A stretch of 64,000 nt of DNA from Ruminococcus sp. (GTDB lineage Bacteria > Bacillota > Clostridia > Oscillospirales > Ruminococcaceae). The stretch covers positions 114,190 to 178,189 of the forward strand of contig NZ_JAFYYT010000037.1 of assembly GCF_017549005.1 (NCBI RefSeq). Direction: 5' to 3'. This document shows, piece after piece, positions 15,751 through 25,200 of this stretch. How positions within the stretch are numbered: the stretch's first letter is position 1; each line of letters begins with the position of its first letter. The translations under genes and the position numbers were made by a program. Under the pieces are notes generated by a model, which did no database searches, was not told where the DNA came from, and worked only from the letters and a program-made list of their open reading frames with translations.

Positions 15751-16604
15751 TTGTTTCAACGGAACTGTCTGCCGCCGTGATCTCCCTGCTGTGTGCTTTG
15801 GAGAGATGTGTTTGTTTCGCGGTAAAAGCCGGATCTATAATCTGAACATCCGGAAGGTCTGTATCGCATTTCACAAATTCATCACATAATGATTGCCTTT
15901 ATTCCACATTACAACTGTTCATTCCACACTAAATCCATTTATCTTTCATAAAAGCACGTTATAATACAATCAAGCAAATACTCACAGACGAAAAGAAGTT
16001 ATTTTATACTTACAGAAATAATTTATGCTCTGTATATTTTTAAGATTTATTTAAGGTCTGTATATTATCATGTAATTATTTGATAATGTTAAACCTCCGA
16101 GTCCATTTTCGTTCAGTAGTACGCTCTCTGAGGTTTAAGTTCGGACATAACAAAAAGTGGAATTTGCCAAGCCCTCTCCTTAGCTTATAAATCGGCGGTT
16201 ATTGCGCTTTACAGTCAAATGTTGTGATGTTTTGTTTGCATCTGATTTTTGATAAAAACGCCAAATAATTGATATACTTCTTTGAGCTTATTTATTACAA
16301 TACTTTCAGTAATATGTGCGCGCCGATAAACTTTAAGTATCATAGCACCTTGCTTTTCTGCATACGATCAGCTTTTTATCATAATATGCTTTTTTCAACT
16401 TCATCAATGCAGGATATTACACTAAATAAGGAATACAAAGCAGTTTCAGCACAGGTGAGATCTATGACACAAAAGTGTATTGAACCGCTTCAATACATAC
16501 AATGCAATAAACAGCTCTCATATCTCCGCAAAAAGCTTCTGTTAAGGAAATATGACTGCCGTTTTATATAATATCTCAACATCAAGTCTTGTACAAAAGG
16601 GAAC
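15751..16604. other. Long AT-rich intergenic region with inverted repeat
   Basis: About 850 bp between divergent operons with no gene I can support. It holds the inverted repeat TTAAACCTC (about 16088) / GAGGTTTAA (about 16138), a smaller one CCGGAT/ATCCGG near 15830-15855, and two copies of TCTGTATATT about 28 bp apart near 16030-16065. The sequence could be the leader or control region of the dehydratase-like operon. Confidence 0.5.
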
Positions 16605-17879
16605 GTGATCGAAATGATAAGAAAAAACGACAGGACCGGTGTATATGCAGGCGAATACAGCGACACCCTCAACAGCATAATGTCACATCAGGAAAAATAC
16701 CTTCCTGAAATCAAGTATTTCCTCGATACCGAATATACATGGTCAAGCAGCAAAACCAAATCTCAGCAGCGCCCCTCAGTTGTTATCCTCGGAACTGGCA
16801 TACCCGAGGAGCTCGTTATGGCGGCAGGAACGGAACCCTACTGGCTTATCGGCGGAAGTCTCGGCTCGGCTGCATGGTCGGACGAGCTTGTGCCCCGGGA
16901 TACAGATCCCGTGAGCCGTTCTATCCTCGGATATATCCACCAGCCTGACGGAGCAGATTTTTCAGAATCCCTTTTTATTATTCCGATCACGAGCGACAGC
17001 ATGAGAAAGATCGCATATCAGCTCAAGGCTGAGGGAAGAAAAATATGTCTTGTGGACGTTCCGCCTGACCGTAGTGATGACAGGGCCAAAGAAAAATGGC
17101 AGCGCCAGATGATGGACATGGTGGAAACTATCTCTGCTCATACAAGGAAACGTATAAAAAAAGACAATATAGAAGCGGCTGCTTTAAGAGTATCCAAGGC
17201 CCGCTGTGCATTATCGACTTTTCTCAATGTTTCCCGAGGACGTTCCGATATAATCTGCGATGATGCACGACTGCTCGTTCAGGACAGCTATTACCGCACC
17301 GCAAATCTTGATGAATGGACGTATCATGTACAGCTTCTCACCGCCAATGTCACTGACATGGCAAGCCGTTACGTCAATGCGGGAAACAACAGACCGAATG
17401 TTGTCATAATGGGCTCCCCCATAGCTTTCCCCAATTACAAGATTCCGTTTCTTGTTCATGATGTCGGCCTGACCCTGCTGGATACCATCGACTGCTCAGC
17501 ATTGAAGCATGAGGTCCTGCACGAAAGAAACAGTCTGTCCGGCAGCTGCGAAAGCATGATAAGAAATATTGCTTCGTTATGGTATGACAGGGACGCTTCA
17601 TCTGCATTTGTAAGGAACAATGCCCTTTTTGAATATATTTCCCGTCTTGTCAGAAATCGCGATATCGAGGGCGTGGTATACCATGTTCTCAAGGGACAGA
17701 TAGAATACGACTTTGAGCTTGAACGCTTTGAAGCGCTTTTCTCAAAGTACAATATACCCGTGTTCAGACTTGAGACAGATTATCAGTATCAGGACGTTGA
17801 ACAGCTCAGGATACGCCTTGAAGCTTTCTCGGAAATGCTCACGCAGAACCGCTACAAAGAGGTGAGAAAAGCAAAATGA
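16605..17879 (+). CDS. 2-hydroxyacyl-CoA dehydratase/double-cubane-type subunit lacking cluster cysteines
   Basis: 424 residues from a GTG at 16605; an ATG at 16614 is equally possible. It aligns along its length with the product of 19056-20366: PEELVMAAG versus PQELIYAAG, TGSPI-type GSPIAFPNYKIP versus GSPIVFPNMKIP, and GVVYHVLKG...DYQYQDVEQLRIR versus GVIYHVLRG...DYNEEDVEQLRIR. But where that protein has cysteines this one has others: RDTDP for RDACP, ITSDSMRK for VTCDCKKK, LKGQIEYDFE for LRGCLVYDFE, and no CPCP. It therefore probably cannot hold the [Fe-S] cluster and may be a structural, substrate or regulatory partner. First gene of a five-gene operon. Confidence 0.8.
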   Translation: MIEMIRKNDRTGVYAGEYSDTLNSIMSHQEKYLPEIKYFLDTEYTWSSSKTKSQQRPSVVILGTGIPEELVMAAGTEPYWLIGGSLGSAAWSDELVPRDTDPVSRSILGYIHQPDGADFSESLFIIPITSDSMRKIAYQLKAEGRKICLVDVPPDRSDDRAKEKWQRQMMDMVETISAHTRKRIKKDNIEAAALRVSKARCALSTFLNVSRGRSDIICDDARLLVQDSYYRTANLDEWTYHVQLLTANVTDMASRYVNAGNNRPNVVIMGSPIAFPNYKIPFLVHDVGLTLLDTIDCSALKHEVLHERNSLSGSCESMIRNIASLWYDRDASSAFVRNNALFEYISRLVRNRDIEGVVYHVLKGQIEYDFELERFEALFSKYNIPVFRLETDYQYQDVEQLRIRLEAFSEMLTQNRYKEVRKAK

Positions 17880-19045
17880 GAAAGAAAAAACGTATTATAG
17901 CTGCAGGCATTATATGTGCCGTTTTACTTGCGCTCGCTTATTTTGCCGCATATCTGCCTTTTTATAAATTCGGAGAGGGCAGCTACGCTACAAGTCTGAA
18001 AAAGATATTTTCATCTGAGTACATAAAGACTGTTGCACCGCTTTTCATCATATTCGCCGTTTCTGCTCTCGGTATAGTTCTGATAGTGTGTATCAGAAAA
18101 AAACTGATGAGCAAGGGAAGGAACAGCTCCGTATATGCAAACAGATACAGCGTCAGAGGCGCGGGAAAAGCTCCGAAGCAGAAGCTGTCGCTGTTTATGA
18201 TGATTCGCTGGGCATTAATGACAGCATTTACTGTTTTTATGATATGGGGCGGACTGCTGTCCGGACTCAGGAATGAGAACATCAGCATACCTGTGTTTTC
18301 ATGTCCTGCCAACACAGTTCAGCCGACAGAAGCAAGCTGCTATTTCCTGTCACATCTGAACGTGCTTTTTACTCTTCCCATAAAGAATATCATAATCTTT
18401 TTTGTAAGCACACTGCTCTTTACGATATTGCTCGGACGCGCCATGTGCGGCTTTCTGTGTCCTATGGGACTTATACAGGACATCATGGACAAGATACGCA
18501 AAAAGACAAAAACCAAGGGCATATCTGCCAATGAAAAGATGTATTCGGCGTTCAAGCCTATAAAATGGTTCATGATACTGCTGTTTATCGGTCTTTGCTT
18601 CATAGGCGGAAATTTCTGTGATTTCTGCCCTGCGATAACTGTATCGCCCATACTTGCAGGTCTCGGAGTGAGCCTTTATGTCAGCGGATTCCTTATGATA
18701 TTCATTCTCATAGGCAGCTTCTTCAAGCGCAGGCTTTTCTGCAACGTCTGTCCTCTCGGATATCTTGTGGGACTTTTTCACAAGGTATCGCTGTTCCGCA
18801 TAAAGAAGGACTGCACAACCTGCACCGAATGCGGAGCCTGCTATGAAGCCTGTCCCATGGGAATAAAGACCATATACACCGAAAGAGAAAAAGCAGACGT
18901 TACCGAAGCCAACTGCATTATGTGCGGAGAGTGCGTAAAATGCTGTCCCGAGGACAATGCGCTTTCCCTGACAGTTGCAGGAAAGAAGCTGTATACCGCT
19001 TCAAGGAAAAATGTAATGTCGGGCTATGCTCCGAAAGATCATTGA
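17876..19045 (+). CDS. Membrane polyferredoxin of the NapH/NosR type
   Basis: 389 residues. About six membrane helices carry two CxxxCP-like motifs (RAMCGFLCPMG and RLFCNVCPLG), followed by two [4Fe-4S] ferredoxin motifs (CTTCTECGACYEACP and CIMCGECVKCCP, about 315-365). NapH/NosR-type proteins pass electrons between the membrane and soluble redox partners. Its ATG overlaps the preceding stop (ATGA), and the activator and cluster protein follow, so it likely supplies low-potential electrons to them. That direction is inference. Confidence 0.85.
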   Translation: MRKKKRIIAAGIICAVLLALAYFAAYLPFYKFGEGSYATSLKKIFSSEYIKTVAPLFIIFAVSALGIVLIVCIRKKLMSKGRNSSVYANRYSVRGAGKAPKQKLSLFMMIRWALMTAFTVFMIWGGLLSGLRNENISIPVFSCPANTVQPTEASCYFLSHLNVLFTLPIKNIIIFFVSTLLFTILLGRAMCGFLCPMGLIQDIMDKIRKKTKTKGISANEKMYSAFKPIKWFMILLFIGLCFIGGNFCDFCPAITVSPILAGLGVSLYVSGFLMIFILIGSFFKRRLFCNVCPLGYLVGLFHKVSLFRIKKDCTTCTECGACYEACPMGIKTIYTEREKADVTEANCIMCGECVKCCPEDNALSLTVAGKKLYTASRKNVMSGYAPKDH

Positions 19046-19055
19046 GGTGAGAACC

Positions 19056-20366
19056 ATGATAACAATATCAAGAGATCAGGAGCGAAAAGCTCGTCAGGAC
19101 AAGCGTTTCATAAATAAGGAAACGCAGACTTCGGAAAAATACCTGCGCCGTATTGAGGAGCTTCCGGGAGCTCCCGAAGGAATGAAAGCTTTTCTCGACG
19201 TTCTGGAGCATATATATGTTGATATGCACGGTGTGGATATTCCCCAGAGACAAAAGACCATAGGCACTTACTGCGTCATGGTGCCGCAGGAGCTTATATA
19301 CGCTGCAGGAGCTGTTCCTGTAAAGCTTTGCAGCGGCAATTACACGGCATTTTTCATAGGCGACGATATCGCTCCCCGTGACGCCTGTCCGCTGGTAAAG
19401 GCGGTGGCAGGCTTCAAGCATACGGGACTCATGCCAGTTTATGAGAACTGCTCCATGATGATTGTTCCTGTCACCTGTGACTGCAAAAAGAAAATAGCAG
19501 GAATGCTCGGCGATTACTGTGACGTTATGACCATGCACGTGCCTACTACCAAGAACGATGACGATATTGACGAATTTGTGGATCAGCTTTACGACCTTGC
19601 GGAAAGGCTTGAAAGCATCACAGGAAATAAGATAACCTACGATTCCCTTTCAGCTGCATTCTATAAAGTCGGACGGGCACAGTATGAGCTTTCAGAGTTT
19701 ATAAAGCTGAAAAGACAGAGCCCCTACCTTATAAGAGGCACTCACGCTATGACTATAATGAACGCTTACGGATATATGCCTGCGGATAAATGGGCAGATG
19801 CCCTCAGAAGCGTAAATATGTCCCTCAGTCTCCGTGCAGTGAAGGGTGAGAAGGTGACCGCAAAGAAACTGCCGAGAATACTTCTGACAGGCTCTCCCAT
19901 AGTGTTCCCGAACATGAAGATACCGCTTCTTATTGAAGAAATGGGCGGTATTGTCGCAGGTGACGAGACCTGCATGGGCGAGCGCGGTATGTGGGATCCT
20001 CCCGTGATAACCGATAACAGCTTTGACGGTATGATGAGAGCTCTTGCGAACCGCTCCCTCCGTCCGTGTCCGTGTCCGACCTTTGCCGACAACAGTCAGC
20101 GTATATACCGTCTGAAACAGCTGATAAAGGAGAATCAGATACAGGGTGTTATCTACCACGTTCTGCGCGGCTGTCTCGTATACGATTTTGAGTACAAGCG
20201 TATCGAGGACGAGCTCGGAAAGCTGGATATACCAGTTATACGCCTTGAAAGCGACTACAACGAGGAAGATGTCGAACAGCTTCGCATACGTATTGAAGCT
20301 TTCATTGAGCTTATCAAGCTTCGCCAGCCAGTTGAAAAGAATACAAATATACGCAGGGAGCTTTAA
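19056..20366 (+). CDS. 2-hydroxyacyl-CoA dehydratase/double-cubane cluster-type protein with full cysteine set
   Basis: 436 residues from the ATG at 19056, preceded by GAGGTGAG. Conserved cysteines are at 73, 92, 111 (PRDACPLVK), 132, 141 and 143 (VTCDCKKK), 306 (DETCMGE), 338 and 340 (RPCPCP) and 373 (RGCLVYDFE). This pattern is typical of the HgdB/BcrB-fold family that includes 2-hydroxyacyl-CoA dehydratases and the double-cubane cluster protein, whose [8Fe-9S] centre is charged by an ATP-driven activator. RPCPCP plus TCDxKKK fits the double-cubane branch better than true dehydratases. Its substrate is unknown. The cysteine-poor paralogue two genes upstream suggests a heterodimer. Confidence 0.83.
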   Translation: MITISRDQERKARQDKRFINKETQTSEKYLRRIEELPGAPEGMKAFLDVLEHIYVDMHGVDIPQRQKTIGTYCVMVPQELIYAAGAVPVKLCSGNYTAFFIGDDIAPRDACPLVKAVAGFKHTGLMPVYENCSMMIVPVTCDCKKKIAGMLGDYCDVMTMHVPTTKNDDDIDEFVDQLYDLAERLESITGNKITYDSLSAAFYKVGRAQYELSEFIKLKRQSPYLIRGTHAMTIMNAYGYMPADKWADALRSVNMSLSLRAVKGEKVTAKKLPRILLTGSPIVFPNMKIPLLIEEMGGIVAGDETCMGERGMWDPPVITDNSFDGMMRALANRSLRPCPCPTFADNSQRIYRLKQLIKENQIQGVIYHVLRGCLVYDFEYKRIEDELGKLDIPVIRLESDYNEEDVEQLRIRIEAFIELIKLRQPVEKNTNIRREL

Positions 20367-20378
20367 GGAGTAAAGACA

Positions 20379-21164
20379 ATGGGAAAATACTACATAGGAC
20401 TTGACGGCGGCTCCACTTATCTTAAAGCCGCTCTTATCGGAAATAATAAAGTCATTGACACTATGGTGCGGAATACGGGAATAGACAATGACGGTACCGC
20501 ACGTAAGCTCGTCCGTGAGCTTTGTGACAACAATGGCATAACGCCATCGGATATAGGCTATATAATGGCGACAGGCTACAGCCGCAAGGTGCTTGAAGTA
20601 GCTGACGACGATATCTCGGAGATAACCGCTCACGCATATGGTGTGCGCCTTACTGCGCCAAAGGACTACCGCCCAGGAATGATAATCGACATCGGCGGTC
20701 AGGACTCCAAGATAATTTATCTCGACAGCAAATATGCAGTGAAAAATTTCAGTATGAATGACAAATGCGCCGCAGGAACAGGCAAGTTCATGGAAGTCAT
20801 AGCACAGATACTTGAAACTACCATCGACAACGTGGGTCCTCTTTCACTGGAAGCTACAAATCCATGTGATATCAACAGTACCTGTGTTGTTTTCGCGCAG
20901 TCCGAGGTCATATCGCTTGTTGCAAGAAAGTATGACCGCCGTGATATACTTGCAGGTATGCATATCTCAATGGCAAGACGTATCGTAAAGATGATGAAGA
21001 AGTCCGAGAAGGACGGAGATATCCTTATGACAGGAGGAGGCTCCCTGAATATAGGTCTCCATAAAGCCTTCGAGGAAGAGCTTATGAGAGATGTGTTCGT
21101 AGCTGATTATCCGCAGTTCAACGGTGCAATAGGCGCCGCGCTAATTGCCAGCGAAAGAGGTTGA
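20379..21164 (+). CDS. ATP-dependent activator (HgdC/BadF/BcrA family)
   Basis: 261 residues of the ASKHA ATPase fold: GLDGGSTYLKA (7-17) binds phosphate, DIGGQDSK (104-111) is the second phosphate loop, and TGGGSLN lies near 224. Cys130 in NDKCAAGTG and Cys169 in NSTCVVFAQSE are the ligands of the [4Fe-4S] cluster bridging the homodimer. Such archerases couple ATP hydrolysis to one-electron reduction of the dehydratase or double-cubane partner. It starts 12 bp after that partner gene, with AAGGAG. Confidence 0.92.
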   Translation: MGKYYIGLDGGSTYLKAALIGNNKVIDTMVRNTGIDNDGTARKLVRELCDNNGITPSDIGYIMATGYSRKVLEVADDDISEITAHAYGVRLTAPKDYRPGMIIDIGGQDSKIIYLDSKYAVKNFSMNDKCAAGTGKFMEVIAQILETTIDNVGPLSLEATNPCDINSTCVVFAQSEVISLVARKYDRRDILAGMHISMARRIVKMMKKSEKDGDILMTGGGSLNIGLHKAFEEELMRDVFVADYPQFNGAIGAALIASERG

Positions 21165-21168
21165 TCCT

Positions 21169-21876
21169 ATGGGCTTTTCGGTACTGATAGAGAGCATGAC
21201 AGCGGCGGCTTCCGTCGGAATGGGCTGCGGTACCTGCTGCGGCTCGGGAATAAGTGCGGCACTGTATGGTTATCTCACAACTCATACGAAGAACATCAAG
21301 CAATCTGTCAAAGCGTTTCTTGATTTCTTTTTCGGAAAATTCCTTGCAGTGATACTGCTTTGCTGTGCAGCTTCACTGGTCGGTTCAAGCGTTATAGACG
21401 ATGACGGACGAGTATTCGGTATAAAAGCTGCACTTATAGTTGACGCTGTTATGCTTGCTATGGGAATATGGTTCCTTATAGGCTGGATAAGAGAAAGAAA
21501 AGGCGTCCACAACTGTAAAAGCTGTAAGAGCTGCAAGACAGACAAAGCTGAAAAGCTTACAGCAGATAAAACACATCACGCGGCTCTGATAGGCATGGGC
21601 TTCGGCTATGGTATATCGCCCTGTGCGCCGCTGATACTTATAACGGGCTATGCAGCGACTCTGCCTGTCGGTTTTGCGGCAATTCTCGGTGCTGTATTTG
21701 CTCTTGCAAGCACGATTTCTCCTGTGCTTTTCATAATGCTTATCTCAGGTGCCCTTGCAAAGAGAATGAATAAAGAGATACCACAGTATCTTACTTGGTT
21801 CAGACTTGGCTGCTATATCCTGCTGATAGTGTTATTTTCTATAGGTCTCGTAAAAGAGGTCATTAAAATTGCATGA
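21169..21876 (+). CDS. CcdA/DsbD-like membrane protein with cysteine motifs
   Basis: 235 residues from the ATG at 21169, 4 bp after the activator stop. Six or so membrane helices in two related halves: VGMGCGTCCGSGISAALYGY in the first and MGFGYGISPCAPLILITGY in the second, as in the CcdA/DsbD/TauE-like superfamily that moves reducing equivalents or anions across the membrane. A cytoplasmic-sized loop holds NCKSCKSCK, an unusual CxxCxxC cluster. In this operon a redox role with the polyferredoxin is more likely than sulfite export, but that is inference. Confidence 0.7.
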   Translation: MGFSVLIESMTAAASVGMGCGTCCGSGISAALYGYLTTHTKNIKQSVKAFLDFFFGKFLAVILLCCAASLVGSSVIDDDGRVFGIKAALIVDAVMLAMGIWFLIGWIRERKGVHNCKSCKSCKTDKAEKLTADKTHHAALIGMGFGYGISPCAPLILITGYAATLPVGFAAILGAVFALASTISPVLFIMLISGALAKRMNKEIPQYLTWFRLGCYILLIVLFSIGLVKEVIKIA

Positions 21877-21934
21877 ATGTTACTACATTTTTTCACATAT
21901 CAGAGAAATGATGCTCTGTACGGACTCAGAAATT

Positions 21935-21986
21935 AAACAAAACCCTGACTGAAATTACTCTGTAAAATCAGTCAGGGTTTTGTTTA
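21935..21986 (+). terminator. Terminator of the dehydratase-like operon
   Basis: Long stem AACAAAACCCTGACT with complementary AGTCAGGGTTTTGTT, 20-nt loop, T-rich end. It closes the five-gene operon about 60 bp past its last stop. Confidence 0.88.
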
Positions 21987-22049
21987 GTATCAAGAGCCTG
22001 TCAGTGGTGATACAAACGGCGTATCCAAGTCATTTGTTCTGAGAAGGTT

Positions 22050-22062
22050 ATTATTCCCACTC
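22050..22062. repeat. Left attachment-site core (att)
   Basis: ATTATTCCCACTC, identical to the guaA-terminal copy at 32194-32206. Flanking bases differ on both sides, so the core is 13 bp. Confidence 0.8.
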
Positions 22063-22162
22063 GCTCCTTGAACCGTAATCTTAACCAGTTTGAGTTAAGT
22101 TTTATCGCTCGTGGTATCTCTATTATCTCAGTTGTCTGTCAGATTTGGAGTATCTGATTTTT

Positions 22163-22180
22163 TGTTGCCATTGTGTTGCC
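22163..22180. promoter_or_regulatory. Left-end arm-type integrase sites
   Basis: Two TGTTGCC motifs 11 bp apart (22163 and 22174). The right end has motifs with the same 11-bp spacing and orientation, as expected for integrase arm binding. Confidence 0.6.
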
Positions 22181-22202
22181 GGAAGAAGCTGAAAGTGAAA
22201 CT

Positions 22203-25200
22203 TTAAATGTTGACTTTCTGATCAATTAGCGCTTGAAGTTTTTCGGCAATGTCTTTCTTGCATTGTTCAACCGCCAAATACTTCGCAGCTATCTCTTTCT
22301 GTGCATTTAAATCTATATTTCCGTCTTTATCAACAGGAACAGGTACCATTACGTCATCTAACATTGAAGGATAGAGCTTGGTGAACTCATCTTCTCCATT
22401 ATCGCCTTTACGTCCTTTTGCCATATCACGGAAAATAGGCTCTAACGTGAATTTCATATAATCGAAATCAAGGTCCGTTCTTCCGTCTCTTGGAACTAAA
22501 ATTCCTCTGTCACCATTGATTGAAAATTTTCCATCAAGTATGAGTATAGTGCCAGCAAACCCATTTGTTGACCATGTCATATATTTTCCGTTATAATCAT
22601 AGGTGTTAATATATGTCAATGGTGCAAAACTCGAAGCAGAATATACGGGATATTCTCCACTATTAGTATTTCCATACTTCTTAGTGTATTTTGCTAATCC
22701 CTTTGTTGTGGAGAACAGTAATGGTAATTTAAAACGAGTCATAGTATAGCAATCTAAATCTAGTTCAACTTTCAAATTATCCACTGTATTCTTATGGCAT
22801 TTTAAAGTCTCAATTAATTCGTCATAATAATGATAAATTTCAACTATATCTTTTTGCTTGTTTACATCAAAAATGCCCTCTGAATTTGTAGGAATGGTTA
22901 TTTCTATCGGTCTTAGGTTTCGGGCGTTAGCTTTATGCGCATGATTGAAACCATATTTTGACTTAATATCCCTAAGCATTGCCAAAACAAATTCAATAAC
23001 AATAGAATTATTAACGGATCGTATGGCAATTCTATCAGTATTAATATAGAATGGTTTTGTATGAAGGATGAAGTTTCTGCCAGCAGATCCATCTCCATTT
23101 GTAGCAACAGACAAGATTGGAAATGCTTCCGAAGCATCTATTGGTACTTTAGATTCAATCCTTTCAATATATGCGACCGGATATTTGCTTGCTGAAAAAA
23201 CAGGAATATCATCTTCATTATTTGTGTTAAGCGAGGAGAGAATGGTATTGTTTTTCCCAATCGAAGATGTTACCAACTGAAAACAAGAATCATCTCCTAT
23301 TTTTACAGTTGCTATTTGTCCGTCATTCACGTTTTTTTTTTCAAGCTCTTTTAGCGGTTCTTGGAACTCAAGAATAGAATCTGACACATCAGATATAAAT
23401 GAAATAAAATTAGATAAGCTTATTGATGATTCACGTTCTTCAATGCCAAGATTAATTCTTTCTTCATGTGTCCACCAACGTTCAACACACCAGTGAGATC
23501 CTTCATAAAAGTCTTTGATATCAACAATCTTACAGCGCTTATCCTCAGATTTAAATTTGCTTTTAGCTCCCTTGAACATATTGAACAAATCTGATGCGAC
23601 TTCTAAATCATTCTGCTCAATGTCGAAGCGATATACATCACGGGTCTCGCCAATCTCAGAACACAGATAGGTAAATACTGGAGTAGTCTGTTTCTCCAAT
23701 GTTGGTGTACCGTTGACGCTAATAGGTTCTTTCTTTGTAAGAGCTAAAATATATGTTTTCTTATTGGTCGTAAAGAACGTATTCAAAGGCAAGGAGATTA
23801 CAGCATCTATTATACAATTCTCTAATATAAAATCCCTGAGTTTCTTATCGTTACTACGATTCATTATGCCATCAGGAACAACAATAAATGCTTTACCATT
23901 AGGCTTAAGAGCACGAACAATCCATTCCATGAATAAACCTTCTATACCCATAGCACTGATAGTATAGTGAGCCTTTAATTCATCTTGCTTGGAGATTTCT
24001 TCTTTCAGATTGCTACTTCCGCTCATAACATAAGGCGGATTTGTAAGTATCAAATCGTATTCTTCTTTTATAGGCTGAGCCAATGTACCGAGAATCGTAT
24101 TAGTCTGCAAGAAAAATGTTTTATTAAACAATTCAGAGAATTGCTCGGTAATGCCAGGGTTTTCTTTGATCATGCTTGACATATAAATCAGCATATTTGC
24201 TTTGGCAAGTATAATTGTCTTCTGTTCTTCCTTATCAAAGCCCTTATCAAATCCTGACAAGGAAATCTGAGGAGAAAGTACCCCATTCTCAACCTTAAAG
24301 TATTTATGCAGATCATGAAGAATAGGTTCAAGCAGGAATTTACCAACTCCACAAGCCGGATCGCACACTTTCATTCCAGTTGAAAGCTCTACCATGTTAA
24401 CAATAGCACGAACAACTTTTAAAGGTGTAAAATACTGTCCCCAGTTCTTCTTGCTTATTGATTCCTTAAGGAATGTTTCAAACAGTTTACTCTTGAAGTC
24501 ATAGTCAATGTTTTCAAGAGTACCGAAATCATTAAAGCGATTAAGAATACGTCTGAAGACTGTGGCATACCCCGAAACAGCCTTATCATCTTTTGAAACA
24601 AAGATAGTGCCGTTGATAATTGTGGTCTTGTCTTTAGGATTCCACGGGAACAACTGTTTAATCTTGACACGGATTGTTTGAGCGTAAAAATCGAGAACAT
24701 CATCGTCAGTATTACTGCCATACTGAGATAATAGGCTGTAGAAAGAGTGAACTCCCTGAAGAACGCCTAAATCACTGAGGTATTTAAAGATGAATATCTC
24801 AACAAATGTGTAAAGACAGTTTTCTGGTGTCGCACCGGAAACAGCCCATAAATCCTGCCAGACTTTCTGTGCTAAAGGCAGCGGATCTACAGCAGAGGGT
24901 GGTTTGATTTGATCATTATCTGATGTTATGGACGCAGTTATCTTGTTGATTAAGTTTATACAATCTGTGCTATTCTTATCAAAATTTAAAGTGATATTGC
25001 TTCCGTCTTCCTGAGTGATTTCATTACCCGTCTTAGGATTTACCCAAATAGATTTTTTGCCATCAGTAATGATGTATATTTTAGCATTTAATGCTCTTGC
25101 AGTACCGAGTTCTTGAGCAATTGCCTTTTCAATCTGCTTTTGTGTGCGTAACTGCTGGGGAGTTTTATACTCGATGGCTGCGATTACAATAGGCTTTTTG

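Noticed and set aside
15662-15874. Short frame overlapping the response regulator start
   Set aside because: Overlaps the real start of the response regulator and its promoter; no ribosome site.
16269-16571. Open frame of 100 codons before the dehydratase-like operon
   Set aside because: No ribosome site, unusual composition and no family resemblance; lies in a region with inverted repeats.
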